Position numbers and translations under genes: made by a program. Positions 26,892 to 33,463 of a stretch of DNA of 33,904 bases are shown here, piece by piece. The DNA is taken from the IMG/VR virus record IMGVR_UViG_3300042557_001434, positions 1 through 33,904 of that record; one strand, written 5' to 3'. The notes beneath the pieces are model-generated. The model saw only the letters and a program-made list of their open reading frames with translations, made no database searches and had not been told where the DNA came from. Origin of the DNA: a virus. Positions within the stretch are counted from its first letter, which is position 1; every line of letters starts with the position of its first letter.

Positions 26892-26930
26892 ATCCAATAA
26901 ATATAAGGACTGGTAATTTTATATAAATAA

Positions 26931-26958
26931 AAAACCCTCCTTTGTTAAAGAGGGTTTT
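26931..26958 (-). terminator. Intrinsic terminator after tagged protein 2
   Basis: AAAACCCTC (26931-26939) pairs with GAGGGTTTT (26950-26958); an inner TTT/AAA extends the stem past a bulged C at 26940, leaving loop GTT. On the minus strand a T-rich tract (TTTTTTATTTATAT) follows. It lies 27 bases past the stop of the tagged gene. Confidence 0.8.
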
Positions 26959-26984
26959 AATTAAAAAAATTTAATTATTTTTTT

Positions 26985-27590
26985 TTATAAATTTTTAAGA
27001 AAACTAATAATTTTTTTCATACTATCTTTACACCAAACCTTAACCACTGGTTGGTATCGACCACCAAAAGCTGCGTGCATTGGTGAAGAGGCTGTCCAAT
27101 ATGTTTCGTAACATCCGGGTTGTAAATTTTTTGTTAAAGAAGTTGGAAAAATAGTTTCGAGATCATGTTCTCCATCTTTAAGTTTAGGAATTAAAGATCT
27201 AAGTTTTTCATCTTTTTTCAAATCATATATATCAATTTGGACTTCATCAATATCAGCATTCATTCTTCCAGAACCTTCTTTTTTATAGTCAGATGACCAT
27301 ACAACTGCCATGCCCATTGATGAATTAGTGTATATCTCTTTTGAACCTTCTTTTCTTAAAGAAAATCCTTCAGATTTTAACATTTCACCCATAGATTCCC
27401 ACCATTTTTTTTCTTTTGATTTTTTAATCTCAAGATCTGGTTTAAGTGATGGATTAACACCTAATGGTGTTTCTGTTTTTTTTGTAGATGGTTCCATACC
27501 TGGTCTATATGGAGGATCATTTTGTTCTTTAAGAACTCGTTTAACAATACGAGCAAGATCTGATTCTGTTAGCCTTATTATTCTTTTCAT
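26985..27590 (-). CDS. Tagged protein 2: shared N-terminal peptide plus unknown domain
   Basis: 201 residues beginning MKRIIRLTESDLARIVKRVL then KEQ; L20-K21-E22 matches the I/L-x-E pattern at the same column as the other tagged proteins. A Pro/Lys-rich linker follows (about 25-62), then a globular part from about 63 with WWESMGEMLKSEGFSLRK and GMAVVWSSDYKKEGSG, and a C-terminal stretch with Cys residues (PGCYETYWTASSPMHAAF, VKVWCKDSMKKIISFLK). I do not recognise the fold. Codons in the tag differ from those of the other two genes, so the peptide is kept by selection at protein level and is not a recent DNA copy. It is separated from the gp25-like gene by a terminator and lies divergent to the plus-strand gene. 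Confidence 0.7.
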   Translation of the reverse strand: MKRIIRLTESDLARIVKRVLKEQNDPPYRPGMEPSTKKTETPLGVNPSLKPDLEIKKSKEKKWWESMGEMLKSEGFSLRKEGSKEIYTNSSMGMAVVWSSDYKKEGSGRMNADIDEVQIDIYDLKKDEKLRSLIPKLKDGEHDLETIFPTSLTKNLQPGCYETYWTASSPMHAAFGGRYQPVVKVWCKDSMKKIISFLKNL

Positions 27591-27602
27591 ATTTTTTTAT
27601 TT

Positions 27603-27609
27603 ATAAATA
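27603..27609 (-). promoter_or_regulatory. TATTTAT element before tagged protein 2
   Basis: Minus-strand CATATATTTATAAATAA, 12 bases before the ATG. It lies in the divergent region next to the plus-strand TAnnTTTG promoter but on the opposite strand, so the two genes would use different signals. Confidence 0.35.
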
Positions 27610-27636
27610 TATGTTCAAAAAAAAAAACCAAAAAAG

Positions 27637-27669
27637 TTGTTACATAAATTGTATATTTACATATATTTG
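27637..27669 (+). promoter_or_regulatory. Bacteroidota-type promoter (TTG / TAnnTTTG) for the plus-strand gene
   Basis: TATATTTG at 27662-27669 is an exact match to the Bacteroidota -7 consensus TAnnTTTG. TTG at 27637-27639 can serve as the -33 element with a 22-base spacer, slightly long. Transcription would begin roughly 5-8 bases downstream, leaving a short A/T-rich leader without a Shine-Dalgarno sequence before the ATG at 27697. Confidence 0.6.
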
Positions 27670-27696
27670 TACGTAATCAATTTAAAAATATATCTT

Positions 27697-28350
27697 ATGA
27701 AAAAACTTAATGTAATTTTATTATTTTCTTTAATTTCTTTAATTATTTTTTGTTCAAATGTTAGTTCGTCAATTTTTAGAATAGAACCAAATTGTAAAGT
27801 TGAGGATAAATCTCAACTTAAAGATGGTGACATAATTTTTCATACATCTCAATCAAGTCAGAGTAAAATGTTACAATTAGTAACTTCTTCTGAATTGACA
27901 CACGTTGGTGTTATTTTTATAAAAAATGGTAAACCTTATGTTTTTGAGGCTGTACAACCAGTAAAAATAACTTCTTTTGATAGTTTTGTAAGTAGAGGTT
28001 TGAATTCAAATTATAAAATATTAAGACCAAAAACTCCACTTACTAAAGATCAAATAAAAAAAGGTATGGCTTATTCAAAATTACAAATGGGTAAAAATTA
28101 TGACCTTAAATTTCAATGGGGTGATAAAAAAATGTATTGTTCTGAATTAGTATGGAAAATTTACAAACAAATGGGTGTTGAATTATGTGAACCTAAGACA
28201 TTTGCTAATTTTAATTTGGATGATCCAATTGTTAGATTAGCTATTAAGAAAAGATATGGTAATCAAAAATTTGACTTAAATGAATTAGTTGTTGCCCCTT
28301 CTGACATTTATGAAAGTGATTTATTAACAACAATATATAATACTTATTAA
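27697..28350 (+). CDS. YiiX/YebB-like permuted papain-fold (NlpC/P60-type) exported protein
   Basis: 217 residues from the ATG at 27697. A frame from TTG 27637 would add 20 residues but overlaps the promoter, so I reject it. Residues 1-20 are a signal sequence (MKKLNVILLFSLISLIIFCS); C19 could be lipidated, though the -1 Phe is a poor lipobox. The mature part has L-K-D-G-D-I-I-F (41-48), T-H-V-G-V (68-72, H69), V-F-E (82-84, E84) and Y-C-S-E-L-V (147-152, C148). His before Cys is the order of circularly permuted NlpC/P60 enzymes (YaeF/YiiX, LRAT-like), which act on amide or ester bonds in peptides or lipids. It is the only plus-strand gene in the window, with its own promoter and terminator. 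Roles in lysis, envelope modification or superinfection exclusion are possible. Confidence 0.75.
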   Translation: MKKLNVILLFSLISLIIFCSNVSSSIFRIEPNCKVEDKSQLKDGDIIFHTSQSSQSKMLQLVTSSELTHVGVIFIKNGKPYVFEAVQPVKITSFDSFVSRGLNSNYKILRPKTPLTKDQIKKGMAYSKLQMGKNYDLKFQWGDKKMYCSELVWKIYKQMGVELCEPKTFANFNLDDPIVRLAIKKRYGNQKFDLNELVVAPSDIYESDLLTTIYNTY

Positions 28351-28353
28351 TAA

Positions 28354-28380
28354 TTTAAAACCCCAATTTGGGGTTTTAAA
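28354..28380. terminator. Bidirectional terminator between convergent genes
   Basis: TTTAAAACCCC (28354-28364) pairs with GGGGTTTTAAA (28370-28380): 11 bp, loop AATTT. It lies 4 bases after the plus-strand stop and 20 bases past the minus-strand stop at 28400, with A/T-rich flanks on both sides, so it can serve both genes. Confidence 0.85.
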
Positions 28381-28399
28381 TTTAATTCTTTTTTATTAA

Positions 28400-29338
28400 T
28401 CAACGAGCATACTTTAGATATTTAGAAAAATCAGTCGAATTTTGGTTTAATTCCTCTTCTTTCATACGTCTAACCATAGAAATTGGTGTAGGAAAACAGT
28501 AATTAGTAATCTCTATACCAGATTTTTGAACAACCTCTAAGACAAATGTTCCACAATTACTATCATCATCACTTATTTCAAAATCAAATAAATCGTAGGG
28601 TTTTTTTGAGACACTTTCAGCGTGTGCTATCCCATTATTTATATTTGGAGCACTTAAAACCGCATATTCAATTTTATATTTAGGTCCTTCTCCTTTTGTA
28701 TTTCTGTGTATTATCTTGATTAAATTTTCTAAATTAGTAATCTTTCCGTCTGATATCTTTGCAACTTTACCTAAATTTTTTGAGACACAGACTCCTAAAC
28801 CTTTTTTACTGGCTGTGGCACTATATCTACCAAATTCAAAAATCTTAACATTACCTTCTGGTGTTACTGTTGCAACACCTGCGTGACCAAACGGACCAAC
28901 GGTTCCTTTCTTTTTTGCGAACCCACTTTTTTCTGCAACCCAAGATATAAGTTCTTGCCACATTCCACCTCCTGATTCTATAGTTGGTTCGTATTCGGGA
29001 AATGCAAATGGTATAACAAATCCGTTTTGAGTTGTATTAGTTACTTTTTCATCTTGAGTATTATTTGATAAATATTGATTACCATATTTACTCCAAGCCG
29101 CCTCTGTACTTGCACCAAAAATACCATAACCTTCACCCTTGTTTAATTTAACATATTTACCACTTGGTGATTTAACCCAAGGCCCAATTGTATCCATCCA
29201 ATCTTGGAATTTTTTTATTTCAGTTGTTGATGATGGTATTTTTTGTTCTGAAATTACTTTAATTAATTCTTCTTCACGAATAACTCTCTTAATAATTCTT
29301 GTTAAGTCTGACTCTGTTAATCTTATAATTCTTTTCAT
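28400..29338 (-). CDS. Tagged protein 3: putative peptidoglycan hydrolase with permuted papain-like domain
   Basis: 312 residues. Residues 1-22 are the shared peptide (MKRIIRLTESDLTRIIKRVI then RE), with I20-R-E22 and I29-S-E31 as I/L-x-E sites. About 40-92 resembles a peptidoglycan-binding helical domain (IKKFQDWMDTIGPWV, LNKGEGYGIFGASTEAAWSK). About 146-280 carries G-H-A-G-V (H152), I-F-E-F (E168) and N-C-G-T-F (C262). The His-Glu-Cys order and the spacing from the HxGV motif to the Glu are like those of the YiiX-like gene that converges on it. A permuted papain-fold amidase or endopeptidase acting on cell wall is the best reading. It could be an endolysin or a virion-carried lysin; the tag favours the latter. 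It ends in TGA, and TATTTAT lies 15 bases upstream of the ATG. Confidence 0.72.
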   Translation of the reverse strand: MKRIIRLTESDLTRIIKRVIREEELIKVISEQKIPSSTTEIKKFQDWMDTIGPWVKSPSGKYVKLNKGEGYGIFGASTEAAWSKYGNQYLSNNTQDEKVTNTTQNGFVIPFAFPEYEPTIESGGGMWQELISWVAEKSGFAKKKGTVGPFGHAGVATVTPEGNVKIFEFGRYSATASKKGLGVCVSKNLGKVAKISDGKITNLENLIKIIHRNTKGEGPKYKIEYAVLSAPNINNGIAHAESVSKKPYDLFDFEISDDDSNCGTFVLEVVQKSGIEITNYCFPTPISMVRRMKEEELNQNSTDFSKYLKYAR

Positions 29339-29353
29339 AAACTAATTTTTATT

Positions 29354-29360
29354 ATAAATA
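29354..29360 (-). promoter_or_regulatory. TATTTAT element before tagged protein 3
   Basis: Minus-strand GGGATATTTATAAT, 15 bases before the ATG, directly downstream of the terminator of the DUF5522 gene and its G-run (complement of C7 at 29362-29368). Confidence 0.35.
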
Positions 29361-29375
29361 TCCCCCCCAAAAAAA

Positions 29376-29397
29376 AATCACTACTTTTGTAGTGATT
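29376..29397 (-). terminator. Intrinsic terminator overlapping the end of the DUF5522 gene
   Basis: AATCACTAC (29376-29384) pairs with GTAGTGATT (29389-29397): 9 bp, loop TTTT. On the minus strand it is followed by a run of T (complement of A9). The 5' arm covers the last codons and the stop TAG of the DUF5522 gene. Confidence 0.85.
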
Positions 29398-29632
29398 CCT
29401 TTAAGTTTGTGTTACCTTTTTGGTAAAGTGGTTCGTAAGGGCAGTGTCTACAATTGTTTCCACAACATTTTCCTCGTTTTATATGGAATGATTCAGTCAT
29501 AACAATATTACCATTTTCATCTTTATAAAAGTCAGGTTCAGGAGATTTTTTAGTTGTCTCCTGAACATATAACTGTTGTACCCAATCTTTTGATGCGTTT
29601 ACTGTCATCTTAGTTAGTTTTTCTTTGGTCAT
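29381..29632 (-). CDS. DUF5522-family small Cys-rich protein
   Basis: 83 residues. The core MTESFHIKRGKCCGNNCRHC followed by PY is the signature of DUF5522 proteins, common in Bacteroidota and also found in eukaryotes: E-x-F/Y-H-x-x-R-G-x-C-C-G-x-x-C-R-H-C-P-Y. The four Cys plus His suggest metal or Fe-S binding, but the function is unknown. The upstream 50 residues are charged and likely flexible. It follows the RNR gene by 61 bases with a hairpin between them, and its ATG touches the T-run of that hairpin. An accessory role for the reductase, for example in redox or metal supply, is only a guess from position. Confidence 0.8.
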   Translation of the reverse strand: MTKEKLTKMTVNASKDWVQQLYVQETTKKSPEPDFYKDENGNIVMTESFHIKRGKCCGNNCRHCPYEPLYQKGNTNLKESLQK

Positions 29633-29637
29633 AAAAA

Positions 29638-29661
29638 GCTAACAAAACTTGGTATGTTAGC
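29638..29661 (-). terminator. Hairpin with T-run between RNR and DUF5522 genes
   Basis: GCTAACA (29638-29644) pairs with TGTTAGC (29655-29661): 7 bp, 10-base loop. Reading the minus strand, the stem is followed by TTTTT and then at once by the ATG of the DUF5522 gene. It could end part of the RNR transcripts, act as an attenuator, or place the start codon next to structure. Confidence 0.55.
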
Positions 29662-29693
29662 GTTACATTGTTTCCCCAACTTACTTTCATGAC

Positions 29694-31553
29694 TTATACA
29701 ATTTCACATGCACCACCAGCGCAAGCTGCTTCACCACGAAGGTCGGTATTATCTTGTAGTTCAATTACTTTTGTAAGATCCACATCTTTTAGTGTTGCAG
29801 ATAATCTTTCAAAATCTTCTTTAGTACAATCTTCAAAAGGTGCTTGTGTGTAAGTTCCTCCGTTGTATGGTAAAACCGATAATCCATTATAGAATTTTCT
29901 ATTTTTCCACATCCAATCACCAACTAAATCCCACTCGTCTTCTTTAATTGAAACTGTTGCAGATACATTATGCGTATTTTGTCCTGTTCTATGTCCGTTT
30001 CTAATCCACTCTTGAGATACTTTTTTCACTCTTTCAAGCATTTGGAATACTGATTCATATCGTAAGATTGATCCTTCTGGTGACATTTGTGGTATTGTGA
30101 TTACCGCTGTGTCATGAGGTCTAAAATATTCATCTTCAACTAACTCTGGGTGATTAATTGCAAGGTATGTATAGATTGCCTCATTTTTTCCAACACGGAT
30201 TCTTCTTAAATAATAGTCATTATGCCAAGCGTGAATACCAGATGATGTTCCTAAAACCAATGATGAGGTTCCAGATGGTTTAACGGTTGTTGTACGTGCC
30301 GCTTTATTAATTCCGATAAGGTTTGCAACTCTTTCATTTTCTTCTTTAACGGCTTCAGCTGCTGCTTTCATATCATAACCTAACACAACTCCAGAACCAA
30401 TACCTGTCATTCCTACACCAATAAGTGCGTCTTTTTCGGTTGTTCTTTTCCATACATCTCTTAAGTAATGGAAGTCCGTATATCCAGCTTGTAATGTTCC
30501 AATGAACGCTGCACCTTTAACTCTTTTTTCAAAATCTTCTTGTGAGTCAATATCTGAAGCGTTAACCTCACACAGATTACAGAATTGGTATGGTCTAAGT
30601 CCTATTTCACAACAAGGATTTGTTCCCCAATCTTTATCATTTGATAAATAAATTCCTGGTTCACCAGCGCCAGATAATTCAATTCTTTTCCAAAGACCCA
30701 TAAAATATTCTTGTGTTATTTTATGTCTTAATAGAACTGCTGAATTATTTGCACGACCTCTTTGTGGGTTTGATTCCCACCAATTTCCAGATTTACAAGA
30801 AATCATTTCATCATCGTCAGCTGAGAATAATGAAATAAGGGCCGCTCTTCTGATTCCACCCGCTAATACCGCATCAGCAATATGACAAATGATATCATGT
30901 GTTTCAATTGGTGTTAATTTATCGCCATCGTTTTTGTTTTCCAAAACCTTTGTAATATTGTGAATACAATCTTTTAATGGTTGAGGTCCTGGTGCTTTTC
31001 CACCAGATGTTACAAGGTTTGCCCCTTTTTGTCTAATATCTGAAAAGTCAAATATTGGTGTTGATGCTTTGTATCCAAAATAAGACTCCATCAATACTTT
31101 AATTGCATCAGCCCATCCTTCAATAGAATCACCAATTAAGTATCTTCTTGTTCTTGTTGGATTTGGTTTTTTAATTTCTTGTAGTTTATCTACGTGATGT
31201 CTTTGTACTGAAAATCCTACTCCAGTTCCGCCTAATAACAAAAACATTGTTTCTGAAAATGCGTCTGTGTGGTCTATCGGTAAATAAGCACAGTTATAAA
31301 CTCTGTTTGGTGAAATCTCAATTGGTTTACCACCAAATTGTAATGATCTCATAGATGGAAGAATTTTTTTATCGTATACCATTTTATATACTTCTTCTAT
31401 CTGATCTTTAATGTTTGGGTATTTTTTTTGGTGCATTTCTTTATTTCTTGTCACCAATTCTTCCCAAGTTTCCCTTCTATTTAGTTCGGGAACAAATTTA
31501 GCGTATTTCATATACACCGTAATATCGCTCAATATTTTCTGTGAAATATCCAT
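29694..31553 (-). CDS. nrdJ: Adenosylcobalamin-dependent (class II, monomeric RTPR-type) ribonucleotide reductase
   Basis: 619 residues. It makes deoxyribonucleotides from ribonucleotides for phage DNA synthesis. Visible landmarks: LPSMRSLQFGG (65-75); N87-C88-A-Y, the first redox Cys; GGTGVGFSVQRHH (108-120); AGGIRRAALISLF; N312-P-C314-C-E316, the radical-site Asn/Cys/Glu; C325 eleven residues on, the second redox Cys; PSGTSSLVLGTSSGIHAW; and a C-terminal C611-x4-C616 pair that shuttles electrons. The Cys arrangement and C-terminal GGACEIV match Lactobacillus-type monomeric RTPR, though this protein is shorter than that enzyme (739 residues). No intein or intron is visible. It lies directly after the replicative helicase on the same strand. 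The host would need to provide B12. Confidence 0.88.
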   Translation of the reverse strand: MDISQKILSDITVYMKYAKFVPELNRRETWEELVTRNKEMHQKKYPNIKDQIEEVYKMVYDKKILPSMRSLQFGGKPIEISPNRVYNCAYLPIDHTDAFSETMFLLLGGTGVGFSVQRHHVDKLQEIKKPNPTRTRRYLIGDSIEGWADAIKVLMESYFGYKASTPIFDFSDIRQKGANLVTSGGKAPGPQPLKDCIHNITKVLENKNDGDKLTPIETHDIICHIADAVLAGGIRRAALISLFSADDDEMISCKSGNWWESNPQRGRANNSAVLLRHKITQEYFMGLWKRIELSGAGEPGIYLSNDKDWGTNPCCEIGLRPYQFCNLCEVNASDIDSQEDFEKRVKGAAFIGTLQAGYTDFHYLRDVWKRTTEKDALIGVGMTGIGSGVVLGYDMKAAAEAVKEENERVANLIGINKAARTTTVKPSGTSSLVLGTSSGIHAWHNDYYLRRIRVGKNEAIYTYLAINHPELVEDEYFRPHDTAVITIPQMSPEGSILRYESVFQMLERVKKVSQEWIRNGHRTGQNTHNVSATVSIKEDEWDLVGDWMWKNRKFYNGLSVLPYNGGTYTQAPFEDCTKEDFERLSATLKDVDLTKVIELQDNTDLRGEAACAGGACEIV

Positions 31554-31578
31554 TTTTTATAAATTTAATTATTTTTAT

Positions 31579-32976
31579 TTAATTTTCTGAAGTTTTTTGT
31601 TTTTCTTGTTCTCTTTGTTGTCTTTTTTCAAGCAACTCCTTAACCCTTTGTCTTTGTCTTTCTTCTTTTTGTTCCTCAATACCTAAGAATGTAGTTGTGG
31701 ATTCAGTATCTATTTCAATCATAGCATTATCAAACTTGCAATTTTCAAACACCACACCATCATCTCCAATACGAGACTTGGTAATTGCTATTGTGGCCAA
31801 CTTCATTTCTTTTTGTTGTAATGTCTTTGCTACTGAAATAATAACGTGTCCTACTTGTGCCTTTTTAATTGATCCCCCCATCTGGTCAGTCGTTACAACT
31901 TCCGATGAAATTGAGGATCTATTTCCCTGGGTTGCCGTCCAACCTACTAAATTTAGTTCATGACACATAGCTTCAAAACCTCTCATTACCGAACCCTCAC
32001 TCTTCCATTCATCCCCTAGATTTTTATCTGGAACAATACAATCAATGTAATCAACAACAACCATATCTATCTTTATACCATCTGCAATCATTTTTCTAAT
32101 TTCATTCTTAATTTGCAACATGGTTTTAGTATCAGACGGTAGTTTTTTCAAGATTAACTCATTTGGCATTTTTTCTTTAATGTCTTTTACTTTTTGCATC
32201 ACCTCATCCTTTTTTTCTGACAATTCGTCAGGGTGAATTTTTGTCCAAAGGGTAAAATGTTTCCTTTGTATCACTTTTGGGTTGTCCTCAAAGAATATTT
32301 GTAGGACATTAAAACCTAAGTTAAATGCGTGATTTGAGATCTTGGTTAATACTGTTGATTTACCGACTCCGGTTGGTGCTAAGATAACACCAATTTCTCC
32401 TTTTGCTAAACCTCCCTTTAACAACCTATCTATACCTGGTATTCCCATTGGTACTGGGTGTCTATAGTCGTCGTCCAATACTTGATCTAGGTTTGAAAAG
32501 ACATCCATCATTGATGTATCTTTTGAGCCAACAAGTAGTGCTTCTCTTACCAATTCTTCTAGGGTATCATAGTTTTCAAACTCACCCCCGTCTATAATCT
32601 TTTGAGCCTTTTTCATTACTTTCTGTAACTCTTGTTGTTTACAGAATTTTAAAGCCTTTTCTTGTACAAAATCTACCCCATCAATAGGTGCAGACTTGAT
32701 TTTCTTAACGGTGTCAAGCACAACTTTAACAGCAGTTTCTTGTTGTAATTCGGATTTAGCGACTTGTTCTAAGGTATCAAAAGAAGGTGTGTGATCATAC
32801 TTTTTATAGTATTCTTTAATCATTTGAATGATTATTTTGAAATACTTGTTTTCAAAATAGTTGTTTTCTATCACATCAATTATTGAGTGTGAAAAGTCTT
32901 TGTCTAAAATAATTTGATTAAGTAATTGAATCTGAAAATTGTTACCAAGATATTCAAAGTTTTTGTTTGTCGCCAT
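31579..32976 (-). CDS. Replicative DNA helicase, DnaB/T4 gp41-like
   Basis: 465 residues. An N-terminal helical domain (about 1-150) is followed by a RecA-type motor: Walker A A200-P-T-G-V-G-K-S-T208, catalytic Glu E230 in FFEDN, Walker B DMVVVDYID (304-312, D309), the sensor strand GWTATQGNR (345-352) and a possible arginine finger in KSRIGDDG (R402). This is the hexameric helicase that unwinds the fork 5' to 3'. The N-terminal domain (NNFQIQLLNQIILDKDFSHS, HTPSFDTLE) is in the style of T4 gp41-like helicases more than bacterial DnaB. The C-terminus is a charged coiled tail (about 434-465, rich in Q/E/R/K). No primase domain is fused. ATG start, with GAGGA 6 bases before it, one of the few Shine-Dalgarno-like sequences here, and TATTTAT 23 bases before it. 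Confidence 0.9.
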   Translation of the reverse strand: MATNKNFEYLGNNFQIQLLNQIILDKDFSHSIIDVIENNYFENKYFKIIIQMIKEYYKKYDHTPSFDTLEQVAKSELQQETAVKVVLDTVKKIKSAPIDGVDFVQEKALKFCKQQELQKVMKKAQKIIDGGEFENYDTLEELVREALLVGSKDTSMMDVFSNLDQVLDDDYRHPVPMGIPGIDRLLKGGLAKGEIGVILAPTGVGKSTVLTKISNHAFNLGFNVLQIFFEDNPKVIQRKHFTLWTKIHPDELSEKKDEVMQKVKDIKEKMPNELILKKLPSDTKTMLQIKNEIRKMIADGIKIDMVVVDYIDCIVPDKNLGDEWKSEGSVMRGFEAMCHELNLVGWTATQGNRSSISSEVVTTDQMGGSIKKAQVGHVIISVAKTLQQKEMKLATIAITKSRIGDDGVVFENCKFDNAMIEIDTESTTTFLGIEEQKEERQRQRVKELLEKRQQREQEKQKTSEN

Positions 32977-32999
32977 AATTTTTCCTCTTATCAGTAAAG

Positions 33000-33006
33000 A
33001 TAAATA
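33000..33006 (-). promoter_or_regulatory. TATTTAT element before the helicase gene
   Basis: Minus-strand TAGTATTTATCTTT, 23 bases before the ATG, in the short gap after the 149-residue gene. Confidence 0.3.
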
Positions 33007-33009
33007 CTA

Positions 33010-33459
33010 TTAGTTTTGAATAAATTGTGGATAAAAATAATTAAATTTTCTACCTGAAAAAATGTCAGTCAGGTCTGTTAGGATACCTTTTAACCTTGGG
33101 CGTAGGTCTACGGTATATCTTACCTTTGGTGGGTAAGGTTTTGCATCAAATGTTCTCTGACAAATTGTCATATCCCCAACCTTAATATAAAGGTTAAAAT
33201 TTTCTTTACCATCTGTAATTGATGTGTTTAATACCTCTGGATTTTCAGAAATTTCATACTGATTATCCAACATGTAAACAACCGATCTCATCTTCAAATT
33301 ATATTGAAGTTCATTACAGAAAGTTCTTATGTAATCATAAAATTCTTCTGACTTGCCGGCGTTTTTGTTAAACCCTTTGACATTGAAAAATCTCTGAACT
33401 ACGATGTTGTCATTACACATTAACAAAAATTCTACTTTTGTTATTTCTTGTTCTCTCAT
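33010..33459 (-). CDS. Hypothetical protein upstream of the helicase
   Basis: 149 residues, not recognised. It is alpha/beta, with FLLMCNDNIVVQRFFNVKGF near the start, a helix-prone middle (EEFYDYIRTFCNELQYNLKM), and PPKVRYTVDLRPRLKGILTDLTDIFSGRKF towards the end. The ATG lies four bases after the stop of the gene upstream, and the helicase follows after 33 bases, so it is probably co-transcribed with replication genes. A helicase loader or other replisome accessory is possible from position alone; there is no motif to support it. Confidence 0.6.
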   Translation of the reverse strand: MREQEITKVEFLLMCNDNIVVQRFFNVKGFNKNAGKSEEFYDYIRTFCNELQYNLKMRSVVYMLDNQYEISENPEVLNTSITDGKENFNLYIKVGDMTICQRTFDAKPYPPKVRYTVDLRPRLKGILTDLTDIFSGRKFNYFYPQFIQN

Positions 33460-33463
33460 TTTT

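Noticed and set aside
27637-27696. Longer start (TTG at 27637) for the YiiX-like gene, adding 20 residues
   Set aside because: The TTG coincides with the -33 element of the promoter and the extension covers the -7 box; the ATG at 27697 opens a normal signal sequence.
5566-29383. Recoding of TAG or TGA, as in some Bacteroidota phages
   Set aside because: TAG ends the fibre gene (5566) and the DUF5522 gene (29381), and TGA ends the tagged hydrolase (28400), each at a sensible C-terminus next to gaps or terminators.
2899-33006. ATAAATA read on the plus strand as T4-type late promoters (TATAAATA)
   Set aside because: In that orientation they would drive transcription against every gene they precede; only the minus-strand reading TATTTAT makes sense.
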